A stretch of 39,412 nucleotides of DNA from NCBI GenBank assembly GCA_023424965.1, contig JAFADI010000063.1, positions 1 through 39,412 of the forward strand, in the 5' to 3' direction. Below the pieces are notes generated by a model that saw only the letters and a program-made list of their open reading frames with translations, ran no database searches and was not told the DNA's origin. This stretch comes from Bacillota bacterium (GTDB taxonomy: Bacteria; Bacillota; Clostridia; Acetivibrionales; JAFADI01). A program made the translations under genes and the position numbers. Below are positions 30,790 to 38,546 of the stretch, one piece after another. Numbering within the stretch: position 1 is the stretch's first letter; each line of letters begins with the position of its first letter.

Positions 30790-31725
30790 ATGACAAAGCA
30801 TATATCACTTAACATCGATAACGGAAAAGAGCTGTATGAAATTACAAGGGCTTTAGCCTCGGAAGTCAGAATCGAGATACTGAAGTTACTGAACTACAAC
30901 AGTTTGAATGTGAACGAGATTGCAGAAAAACTGAATATTCCCACATCCACAGCGGCTGTCAATGTAAAGGTGCTTGAGGATGCGGGGCTAATACTGACTG
31001 AACTTCAGCCGGGTGTTCGAGGCTCGATGAAATTGTGCAGCAGAAGAATCGATGCAATCAACATTGAATTGTTCTCTCAGTATGGCAGCTCCAAGACAAA
31101 TTCTTTTTACACGGATATGCCTATCGGATGCTATGTGGACTGCAATGTTGTGCCCACCTGCGGGATAATCAGCGAAAAGGGAAACATCCATCTGCAGGAT
31201 GATCCACGGGGATTTTACAGCACCGAAAGAATCTCTGCACAAATGATGTGGTTTTATCGAGGATACGTGGAATACCGCTTTCCCAACAGTATACTGAACC
31301 ACGGAAAAGCAACGCTGCTGGAAATATCTCTGGAATTATGCTCGGAAGCTCCGAATTACAGGAATAACTGGCCATCGGATATTACGATGTGGATAAATGG
31401 AGTGGAAATCGGTACCTGGACAAGTCCGGGGGATTTCGGAGGCAGAAGGGGGAAGCTGAACCCCCAATGGTGGCCTGATGTCAGCACCCAGTACGGACTT
31501 TTGAAAACCTGGCGAGTAATCGAATCCGGGTCCTATATCGATGAAGTCAGGATATCGGAGGTTGATTTAAAAAAGATCCAGCTTGAAAAGAATGACTATA
31601 TAAGCGTAAGGATTGGAATTAAAGATGATGCCAAGAATATTGGCGGAATCAATATTTTTGGTGAAAAATTCGGGGATCATCCCCAGAATATAGTAATGCG
31701 TGTTGATTATTGCAATAATTTCTAA
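30790..31725 (+). CDS. ArsR-type HTH regulator with large C-terminal domain
   Basis: In this 311-aa protein the N-terminal 80 residues form an ArsR/winged-helix unit (ITRALASEVRIEILKLLNYNSLNVNEIAEKLNIPTSTAAVNVKVLEDAGLI). The remaining 230 residues are a beta-rich, aromatic-rich domain (GYVEYRFPNSILNHGKATLLEISLELCSEAP, DITMWINGVEIGTWTSPGDFGGRRGKLNPQWWP, TQYGLLKTWRV) that looks like a jelly-roll sugar-sensing module rather than a metal site. Homologues are commonly next to arabinoside transport and hydrolase genes, so it is the probable local regulator. The start ATG has only a weak GGGG site. It precedes the ABC operon by 274 nt with its own promoter. Confidence 0.75.
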   Translation: MTKHISLNIDNGKELYEITRALASEVRIEILKLLNYNSLNVNEIAEKLNIPTSTAAVNVKVLEDAGLILTELQPGVRGSMKLCSRRIDAINIELFSQYGSSKTNSFYTDMPIGCYVDCNVVPTCGIISEKGNIHLQDDPRGFYSTERISAQMMWFYRGYVEYRFPNSILNHGKATLLEISLELCSEAPNYRNNWPSDITMWINGVEIGTWTSPGDFGGRRGKLNPQWWPDVSTQYGLLKTWRVIESGSYIDEVRISEVDLKKIQLEKNDYISVRIGIKDDAKNIGGINIFGEKFGDHPQNIVMRVDYCNNF

Positions 31726-31755
31726 CGATATTTTTTATTCATACAAACACAAATG

Positions 31756-31786
31756 TTGAAATAAAACAAAAATACGACTTTATAAT
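31756..31786 (+). promoter_or_regulatory. promoter of the sugar ABC-hydrolase operon
   Basis: TTGAAA (31756-31761) and a perfect TATAAT (31781-31786) with a long 19-nt spacer. The -35 region TTGAAATAAAACAAAA copies the regulator's own promoter. A long spacer suggests activator dependence or regulation. Confidence 0.55.
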
Positions 31787-31999
31787 GGTATCCAAGTTAC
31801 AAAAACATGCCAATACACCTGCATCCATTGGTTTCTTAACACCTACTCCAGAGCAGGCTCAAATAATACATAAAGCAACACAAACCAAACATCCATAAAA
31901 AACAAATTTAATAAAGAATTGGGAGGTGATATATCCGTCATAAAAGTTCCCTCAATATTTTTACCATTCTATCAATTAAATTTAGAAGGAGGATATGAA

Positions 32000-33358
32000 A
32001 TGATCGGAAAGGGCAAAAAAAATTGGGTTGTTTTATTTCTAATATGCTCATTTATGGTAAGCGTTGTTTTAGGCGGATGCAGCAGCAAAACTGAAACCCC
32101 GGAGGATACAGGCACACCAAAAACGGAAGATGCCGCAAAAGCTCAGAAACAGGCACCCGCTGAAGAGAAAACCCTTGTAGCCGTGATGTGGGGAGAACAG
32201 GCGAGATGGGATGCTCAGAAAAAGGTGAATGACGCGTTCACGCAAAAGTATCCCAACTTGAAAATTGACCTGCAGACCATGCCGAATGATACTTTCTTTA
32301 CAAAGCTGCAGACGATGATTGCCGGTGGAACTCCTCCGGATATTTCGCTAATGAATGAAATGGCTACACCTACATACGCATCCAAAGGTATCATGGCGGA
32401 CCTTACTGATTACATCACTAAGGATACAGCATTTAAAAAAGACAGCATACCGGAAGGTCTGTACGGACCGTTCACGGTTAGTGGAAAACTGTACTGTATG
32501 CCTACAATGACTTTTGTAAATTGCCTTTTCTACAATAAGGACCTTTTTGACAAGGAAGGGGTTCCATATCCTGACGAGAACATGACATGGGATACCCTCA
32601 GGGATATAGCTAAAAAACTTACAAAGGATAGCAACGGAGACGGAAAAATTGATCAGTACGGCTTTACATTTGGAGCCTGGCCCAACTTCATTTTCCCGTT
32701 TATTTGGGCCAATGGAGGAGAGTTTGTAAAAGAAGACAGAAAAACAGCGGTCTTAAATTCTCCGGAGAACGTGCAAACCTTTCAGTTTCTGCATGATCTC
32801 ATCTGGAAAGACAAGGTTTCACCCTCTTCCGTTGCCAACAAGAATAATACCTTTGACTTTGCAAATGGCAATATTGCCATGTTTGATCTAGGCAGCTGGA
32901 ACGTAACCGTCTATGACGACAAAAAGATCAACTACGGAATTACATTGACTCCTAAGACACCTAGTGGAAACCGTGCTGTAAATGCATTCCCCAATGGATG
33001 GTTCATCATAGAACAGTCCAAGAACAAGGAGGATGCATGGAAGTACCTCGCTTATAATGCAAGTGAAGAAGGCCAGAAAATTGCCGCTGAGGGTAAGGTT
33101 GGCATGCCTACCAATGCGCAAATTGCCAACTCGGACGCTTATTTGAAGTCTTCAAAAACTCCGGGTGTGGACCTGTCCGTTACAATAAAATCTGCCGCCA
33201 TGGCAAGAGGCGCATACACCACTTCAAATTGGAGCGAAATAGAGTCGAAGGTTTGGCCTGAATTTGACAACATATGGACCAAGGAAAATGCTGATGTCAA
33301 AGCGGTGCTTGACAGCATGCAAACAAAGCTTCAATCGATGGTAAGCGAAGCCAAATAA
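32000..33358 (+). CDS. ABC transporter sugar-binding lipoprotein (family 1 SBP)
   Basis: In this 452-aa protein the lipoprotein signal peptide ends in lipobox LGGC (C27), followed by a charged linker. The mature part is a family 1 solute-binding protein: VAVMWGEQARWDAQKKVNDAFTQKYPNLKIDLQTMP, MIAGGTPPDISLMNEMATPTYASKGIMADLTDYI, DSNGDGKIDQYGFTFGAWPNFIFPFIWANGGE and GWFIIEQSKNKEDAWKYLAYNASEEGQ. It captures an oligosaccharide outside the cell for the two permeases downstream. The ATG at 32000 follows AGAAGGAGG; the frame to 31919 is upstream leader. A spare GGGAGGTGAT at 31920 precedes only a few codons. Confidence 0.93.
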   Translation: MIGKGKKNWVVLFLICSFMVSVVLGGCSSKTETPEDTGTPKTEDAAKAQKQAPAEEKTLVAVMWGEQARWDAQKKVNDAFTQKYPNLKIDLQTMPNDTFFTKLQTMIAGGTPPDISLMNEMATPTYASKGIMADLTDYITKDTAFKKDSIPEGLYGPFTVSGKLYCMPTMTFVNCLFYNKDLFDKEGVPYPDENMTWDTLRDIAKKLTKDSNGDGKIDQYGFTFGAWPNFIFPFIWANGGEFVKEDRKTAVLNSPENVQTFQFLHDLIWKDKVSPSSVANKNNTFDFANGNIAMFDLGSWNVTVYDDKKINYGITLTPKTPSGNRAVNAFPNGWFIIEQSKNKEDAWKYLAYNASEEGQKIAAEGKVGMPTNAQIANSDAYLKSSKTPGVDLSVTIKSAAMARGAYTTSNWSEIESKVWPEFDNIWTKENADVKAVLDSMQTKLQSMVSEAK

Positions 33359-33455
33359 TTGAGACCGGTAAATATATTTTAATTCAAGCCGTTGCTGCAA
33401 GCTGAGAATGCCTGCGGCAATGGCCTTACTAAATGCCAAAGTGAGGTAATGGGAC

Positions 33456-34346
33456 TTGAAAAATTCATCTATTTCCCGTGAAAGAAGGAATTTGCTTACA
33501 GGGCTTGCATTTATCGCGCCAAATTTTATCGGGTTTTTGTTATTTTCCCTGATCCCTGTAGGGGCCTCATTCGTCTTAAGCTTTACGAACTGGGATCTCA
33601 TAAGTAAACCCCAATTTGTCGGTATCGATAATTTCGCAGGATTGTTTACCGCTGATCCATTATTTTGGAAGGTTTTATGGAATACAACGAGGTATTGTAT
33701 TTTGGCAATACCGGGGATGATGATTTTGGCATTGCTGCTTGCCCTGTTGGTAAATCAAGAATTGCGGGGAAGAGTGATTTATAGGTTTATATATTTTCTT
33801 CCGGTAGTAACATCCACCATCGCAGTTTCCATCATCTGGACATGGCTTTTCAACACGGATTTTGGTCTGATAAACCAGTTTTTGTGGATATTTAAAATTC
33901 CGCCCGTCGATTGGCTGATGGATGAAAATACTGCCATGATGGCGATTGCCGCGGTAGGGATATGGAGCACCGCCGGATATAATATGACGCTATACCTTGC
34001 AGGGCTGCAGGCTATTCCGAGACAGCTTTATGAAGCCTGTGAAATCGATGGCGGAGGTGCTTTGCGCAAGTTTATTTCAGTGACTATCCCCATGCTGACA
34101 CCTACAACTTTTTTTGTTCTGGTGATGTCCATTATCAATTCCTTCCAGGTTTTTGACTACATTTATATGATGACGAACGGTGCCCCCAACAACACCACAA
34201 AATCCATTGTCTGCTACATATATGACAATGGCTTCCAGTTTTTTAAAATGGGAAATGCATCGGCTATTTCATGGGTACTGTTTATTGTTGTTTTTTCACT
34301 TACCTATATACAATTTAGAATGCAGGCGAAATGGGTGGAATATTAA
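33456..34346 (+). CDS. sugar ABC transporter permease (MalF/UgpA type)
   Basis: This 296-aa protein has six hydrophobic segments. It contains LAFIAPNFIGFLLFSLIPVGASFVLSFTNWDL at the N-terminus and the EAA coupling motif YEACEIDGGGALRKFISVTIPMLTPT near residue 200. It forms half of the membrane channel for the lipoprotein-delivered sugar. The start appears to be TTG at 33456 (MKNSSISRERRN), with GTGAGG about 10 nt upstream; no better ATG exists before the first helix. No ATPase gene is in the operon, so the complex must borrow a shared MsmK-type ATPase. Confidence 0.92.
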   Translation: MKNSSISRERRNLLTGLAFIAPNFIGFLLFSLIPVGASFVLSFTNWDLISKPQFVGIDNFAGLFTADPLFWKVLWNTTRYCILAIPGMMILALLLALLVNQELRGRVIYRFIYFLPVVTSTIAVSIIWTWLFNTDFGLINQFLWIFKIPPVDWLMDENTAMMAIAAVGIWSTAGYNMTLYLAGLQAIPRQLYEACEIDGGGALRKFISVTIPMLTPTTFFVLVMSIINSFQVFDYIYMMTNGAPNNTTKSIVCYIYDNGFQFFKMGNASAISWVLFIVVFSLTYIQFRMQAKWVEY

Positions 34347-34370
34347 CGGAAGCATGGGAGGTGTTCAGGC

Positions 34371-35213
34371 ATGTGGGAGAATAATATTATTTTTGAAACA
34401 ACAAAAAAACTATCCATCTATGGGCTTATGTCCATATTTGCCGTGATTCTGGGTTTTCCATTTCTCTGGATGGTCATAACCTCTTTAAAAACATCGGGTC
34501 AGATATTTGTTTTTCCTCCGGTTTTCATACCGGATCCGGTGCAGTTTTCAAACTATGCCGATGCGTGGATCAAGGCCAGCTTCAGCAAGTATTTTTTTAA
34601 CAGTGTATTCGTCACCACGATGACAGTTTTCGGCCAGCTCGTTACAAGCTCGTTAGCCGCGTACTCGTTTTCAAGGCTTGTTTATAAAGGAAGGGATAAA
34701 ATCTTTCTTGCCTATCTTGCAACCATGATGATACCCTTTCCGGTGATTATGGTGCCGAATTTTATAATTATGAGGATGTTTCATTGGCTCAACACCTATC
34801 AGGCGCTTATAATACCTTCAATTTTCACGGCCTACGGTACTTTTATGCTAAGACAGTTCTTTATGACCATACCTGCCGAGCTGGATGAAGCGGCCACCAT
34901 TGACGGCAGCAGTAAATTGGGGATTTTCTGGAATATAATCCTGCCATTGTCCAAGCCAGGGATTATCACACTTTGCGTCTTTTCTTTCATCGCAGCGTGG
35001 AACAACTTTTTATGGCCACTAATTGTCACAAACAAACAGGAGCTTTTTACCTTGCCGCTGGGACTTGCCGTATTCAGGGGGTTCCAGTACAACATCGAAT
35101 ACCATCTGCTGCTGGCGGGTACGGTCATTTGTGTTTTGCCTATTTTGGCCATATACCTGCTGGCACAAAAATTCTTTGTGGAAGGGATTGCACTCTCAGG
35201 AATAAAAGGATAA
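34371..35213 (+). CDS. sugar ABC transporter permease (MalG/UgpE type)
   Basis: This 280-aa protein has six hydrophobic segments. The N-terminal FPFLWMVITSLKTSGQIF is typical of the MalG branch, and the EAA loop is LDEAATIDGSSKLGIFWNIILPLSKPG. It pairs with the upstream permease. GGAGG lies 9 nt before the ATG at 34371, which follows the previous stop by 24 nt. The GH43 gene begins 19 nt after its stop, confirming one operon. Confidence 0.94.
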   Translation: MWENNIIFETTKKLSIYGLMSIFAVILGFPFLWMVITSLKTSGQIFVFPPVFIPDPVQFSNYADAWIKASFSKYFFNSVFVTTMTVFGQLVTSSLAAYSFSRLVYKGRDKIFLAYLATMMIPFPVIMVPNFIIMRMFHWLNTYQALIIPSIFTAYGTFMLRQFFMTIPAELDEAATIDGSSKLGIFWNIILPLSKPGIITLCVFSFIAAWNNFLWPLIVTNKQELFTLPLGLAVFRGFQYNIEYHLLLAGTVICVLPILAIYLLAQKFFVEGIALSGIKG

Positions 35214-35232
35214 GGAGAAAGGTTAATGATTG

Positions 35233-36270
35233 ATGGAAAAAACATTTAAAAATCCGATCTTTGAAAATGGAGCTGATCCATGGTTATATAAGCATCAGAA
35301 CGGTTGTTATTACTTTATGATCACACTTCATGACAGGATTGAATTGTGGTGCTCCCGGTGCATTACAGGTGTAAGCGGGGCTGAAAGAAAAACAATATGG
35401 ACTGTCGCACCTACCGGCCCTTGTTCAAAAAACATTTGGGCGCCTGAAATTCATTTTATCAATGACAAATGGTATGTATATTTTACCGCCAATGATGGCG
35501 GAGGAGATGAAACAAGAAAGATCTTTGTCCTGGAAAATGAATCGGAGGACCCTATGAATGGGCCATGGACGGAAAAAGGCGCAGTGAATACACAATATCC
35601 GGGACTGGATGGCACAGTGCTGCAGCATGACCGGGAACTGTATTTTTTATATGCAGGCTACGGAAATTTTCCTGATTACGGATCTGCAATTTATATCGCA
35701 AAAATGATAAATCCCTGGACATTGACCGGTGACAATATTTTATTGACAAAGCCTGAATTTGACTGGGAAAGGCAGGGGGGAATGGCAATAAACGAAGGCC
35801 CTGCCATATTGAAAAGGAATGGAAGGCTATTTATTATCTATTCCGCCAGTACAACCTGGACTGAGGATTATTGCCTGGGAATGCTTTCTGCTTCTGACAA
35901 CTGCAACCTGCTTTCAAAAGATTCCTGGATAAAATCACACAGGCCTGTATTTAAAAAGTCCATAAAAAACCAGGTTGTAGCACCTGGACATAACAGCTTT
36001 GTAAAATCACCCGATGACAAAGAGGATTGGATCATTTTCCATGGGATCTCCGATTCGAGAGGTCAAAATTTGAACACGGATTCCAGAAGCACCTGGGCAC
36101 AGCCTTTTTACTGGAATAGCAACGGTTATCCGGAGTTTGGAGAACCCATTTCCCGGAATACGGAGTTGAGAAAACCGTCGGGAGAGGTGAAGGCTGTATA
36201 TTGCATATGCAGGGCTGGGAAAGGGGGGGATTGCATGACATCAATAGAAAATGCAAATGATTCTTCTTAG
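35233..36270 (+). CDS. GH43 family glycosidase (intracellular arabinofuranosidase/arabinanase)
   Basis: This 345-aa five-bladed propeller enzyme has no signal peptide, so it is cytoplasmic. The three catalytic residues are in place: general base Asp in FENGADPWLYKH, pKa-modulating Asp in PGLDGTVLQ and general acid Glu in INEGPAIL. GHNSFVKSPDDKEDWIIFHG is typical of the arabinan-active branch. With the import system upstream and AbfB-bearing secreted enzyme downstream, it most likely cleaves imported arabino-oligosaccharides; a beta-xylosidase is the alternative. The ATG at 35233 is used; a TTG directly before it is in frame. The last 25 residues are a poorly conserved tail. Confidence 0.88.
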   Translation: MEKTFKNPIFENGADPWLYKHQNGCYYFMITLHDRIELWCSRCITGVSGAERKTIWTVAPTGPCSKNIWAPEIHFINDKWYVYFTANDGGGDETRKIFVLENESEDPMNGPWTEKGAVNTQYPGLDGTVLQHDRELYFLYAGYGNFPDYGSAIYIAKMINPWTLTGDNILLTKPEFDWERQGGMAINEGPAILKRNGRLFIIYSASTTWTEDYCLGMLSASDNCNLLSKDSWIKSHRPVFKKSIKNQVVAPGHNSFVKSPDDKEDWIIFHGISDSRGQNLNTDSRSTWAQPFYWNSNGYPEFGEPISRNTELRKPSGEVKAVYCICRAGKGGDCMTSIENANDSS

Positions 36271-36323
36271 GGGGCTGCTTCTCCAGCGTAGAGATCAAAT
36301 CAACAGATTATAAGGAGGTATTT

Positions 36324-38366
36324 ATGTTAAAAAGAGCAAAGATTTTTTTGTCATTAATCCTGGCAGTGTCTATCGTATTTAGCCTTGTTTTTACAACATC
36401 CGTTCATGCGGCTGATGTAACCGGCACGTTTATTTATGGGAATACAACGGATAACAGGTGTTTTTATGAGAGGGCCGTAAAACTTCCCAACGGGGATATC
36501 CTTTGTACATTTATGAGGAATTTCCCTCCATCCGACTGGTCTATGGATGCAAAAAGCTTTTACTTTTATAAAAGCTCGGATAACGGCAAAACATGGAGTT
36601 TTGTGAGCGAGCTCAATTCTTCAACAAACGGAGGCTTTCCCGTGGGAAAGCAGGGTATGCCGGGCTTGTTTGTTTTGCCTCAGCAATTGGGCGCATATCC
36701 GGCGGGTACCATATTATTCGCTACTACCGATTGGTCTACGGGTCCCTATGCCATTCACATATGGAGGAGTACGAATAATGGTGCGACCTGGCAATTACAC
36801 AGTTCCCTGGCTGCCCGTGGTACAAACGACGGTGTAACCAAGGGCAACAATGTGTGGGAACCGGAATTTGCAGTCAGCAGTGATGGGAGGCTGGTTTGCT
36901 ACTACTCGGATGAAAGGCAGATAGGTTATGACCAGTGTATTGTACGGGAGATTTCAAACGATGGCGGTATTACCTGGGGTAATTTTGCACTCATTGTGGG
37001 AAAAAACGATGCGCCAACGGGAACAAAAGGCTGGCGCCCGGGTATGCCAAGAGTGACCAAATTGAAAAATGGAAGCTATTTCATGGCATACGAAAATATA
37101 AATTGCAGTTCCAGCTATCCTGCAGGAGTAGTCAGTTTCAAAATTTCAACGGATGGTATCAACTGGGGTACGGCAAGTGACATGGGTACTGTTGTTAAAA
37201 CAAGCGATAATCAATATGCCGTTCAGTGCCCCGAAATCGCTTTCATGGATGATGGCAGTACATATGGCAGATTATTTATTCGAGGCATGAATGACACTTG
37301 CGCCACCAACAAATGCCTGACCAGTATCGATAATGGAGCTACCTGGTCAACCATCGACGCTCCCCTTACCGTAAACCGTAAAGAAAGTGTCGGAAGCAGC
37401 TGGAGTGGTACGTTCCTGTCCATAAGCAACGGCATCTTGCTGGAACTTAACAACTTCTTCAATGGCAGTTATAATGAAATCAGATGTGGAACCGGGCTGC
37501 TGAATTCTTATGGAATGATTGTTTCCGGTGCACAGTATAAACTGACAAACCAAAAGAGCAGCCTTTGCCTGGATGATCCGGCGGGTTCAACAACAGCCGG
37601 CACCCAAATGATCCAGTGGAATGACAACGGCCTCGCCACCCAAAGGTGGAAAGCGGACTATATGGGCAGCGGCTATTTCAGGTTGACCTGTATGTTCAGT
37701 AACCTGGTATTGGATAACTATAACGGATTGGCTACACCCGGCAACAAGATTATTCAATGGAATGACAACGGTATGGACCCTCAACGGTGGGCAATTACGC
37801 ATACGGGAAACGGCTACTATAAGCTGACAAATAAATCCGGCGGTTTGTCCCTGGATGTGAGCGGTGGGTCCACTGAGCCAAATGCACTGATTGTTCAGAA
37901 TGTTGATAGCGGCAGCACAAGTCAGAGATGGAAAGTGGAACAGGACAATATTGTAAGGCTTGAATCCAAAAACATTGCAAATACGTATATCCGTCATTCG
38001 AACTATAGAGCGCAGATCAGCCCCAGAGACGATTTCCGCACGACGCCTTTCCAGGATTCGGAATGGAAGCTGGTACCGGGACTTGCTGATTCGACCTGTG
38101 TGTCCCTTGAATCTGTAAACAAACCGGGATATTTCCTGAGACATAGGGATGGGCAGGTATGGCTTGACGCAAAGAGCGATACGGCGCAGTACAAGGCTGA
38201 TGCCACCTGGAGGATAAAACCCGGATTGACTGACAGTAGCATGTCATCTTTTGAGGCATATAATTTTTCGGGACAGTATATGCGGCATCGGGACGGGTTG
38301 ATGTGGATGACGGCCATATCAACGGACTTGGATAAGGCGGATGCTACATTCAGACAATTGAAATAA
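36324..38366 (+). CDS. secreted sialidase-fold glycosidase, GH93-like, with ricin-type and AbfB (CBM42) domains
   Basis: This 680-aa protein has a signal peptide cleaved near residue 29 (VHA/AD). Residues about 30-395 form a six-bladed sialidase-type propeller with five Asp-box-like turns (SSDNGKTW, STNNGATW, SNDGGITW, STDGINW, SIDNGATW). They also carry NNVWEPEFAVSSDGRLVCYYSDER and WRPGMPRVTKLKNGSYFMAYE, which I recognise as GH93 exo-arabinanase hallmarks. Residues 397-540 are a ricin-B-like lectin with three QxW-type repeats (TQRWKADYM, PQRWAIT, SQRWKVE). Residues 541-680 are an AbfB/CBM42 arabinofuranose-binding domain (YIRHSNY, FLRHRDGQVWL, YMRHRDGLMWM). It would trim arabinan side chains or backbone outside the cell. 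A plain sialidase (GH33) is the alternative. AAGGAGG precedes the ATG. Confidence 0.82.
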   Translation: MLKRAKIFLSLILAVSIVFSLVFTTSVHAADVTGTFIYGNTTDNRCFYERAVKLPNGDILCTFMRNFPPSDWSMDAKSFYFYKSSDNGKTWSFVSELNSSTNGGFPVGKQGMPGLFVLPQQLGAYPAGTILFATTDWSTGPYAIHIWRSTNNGATWQLHSSLAARGTNDGVTKGNNVWEPEFAVSSDGRLVCYYSDERQIGYDQCIVREISNDGGITWGNFALIVGKNDAPTGTKGWRPGMPRVTKLKNGSYFMAYENINCSSSYPAGVVSFKISTDGINWGTASDMGTVVKTSDNQYAVQCPEIAFMDDGSTYGRLFIRGMNDTCATNKCLTSIDNGATWSTIDAPLTVNRKESVGSSWSGTFLSISNGILLELNNFFNGSYNEIRCGTGLLNSYGMIVSGAQYKLTNQKSSLCLDDPAGSTTAGTQMIQWNDNGLATQRWKADYMGSGYFRLTCMFSNLVLDNYNGLATPGNKIIQWNDNGMDPQRWAITHTGNGYYKLTNKSGGLSLDVSGGSTEPNALIVQNVDSGSTSQRWKVEQDNIVRLESKNIANTYIRHSNYRAQISPRDDFRTTPFQDSEWKLVPGLADSTCVSLESVNKPGYFLRHRDGQVWLDAKSDTAQYKADATWRIKPGLTDSSMSSFEAYNFSGQYMRHRDGLMWMTAISTDLDKADATFRQLK

Positions 38367-38370
38367 TACC

Positions 38371-38412
38371 GGAAAGAGCCAGGGGGACTGTTCTCCCTGG
38401 CTCTTTCCTTTT
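38371..38412 (+). terminator. strong terminator ending the arabinan operon
   Basis: GGAAAGAGCCAGGG (38371-38384) and CCCTGGCTCTTTCC (38395-38408) form a perfect 14-bp stem followed by TTTT. The right 31-bp repeat begins at the very next base. Confidence 0.95.
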
Positions 38413-38443
38413 AAAATCCAATCTGCCTTAATTTTGCCACAGA
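38413..38443 (+). repeat. right copy of 31-bp direct repeat flanking the arabinan locus
   Basis: Same orientation as 30653-30683 with a single base difference. It lies between the operon terminator and the leader ORF of the repeat-protein gene. Confidence 0.9.
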
Positions 38444-38477
38444 TTTGCGGAGATTTCTGCCTTATGCGGAGGATAAA

Positions 38478-38546
38478 ATGAAAATGTGGAAAGAAAAGCC
38501 ACATCTCAATAAATTTTTCAAAAGGAAAAGGAGTGAAATCAAATGA
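38478..38546 (+). CDS. 22-aa basic leader peptide overlapping the next start
   Basis: GCGGAGGATAA precedes ATG 38478. The 22-residue product starts MKMWKEKPHLNKFF and ends KRKRSEIK. Its TGA (38544-38546) overlaps the start codon of the repeat protein (ATGA overlap), the geometry of translational coupling. It may be a regulatory leader or a small cationic peptide; no family was recognised. Confidence 0.4.
   Translation: MKMWKEKPHLNKFFKRKRSEIK

Noticed and set aside
36324..38366. Plain GH33 sialidase
   Set aside because: Asp-box repeats alone do not define sialidases. The WEPEF/YYSDER and WRPGMP blocks, AbfB domain and GH43/ABC context favour an arabinan-active enzyme. Kept as an alternative only.
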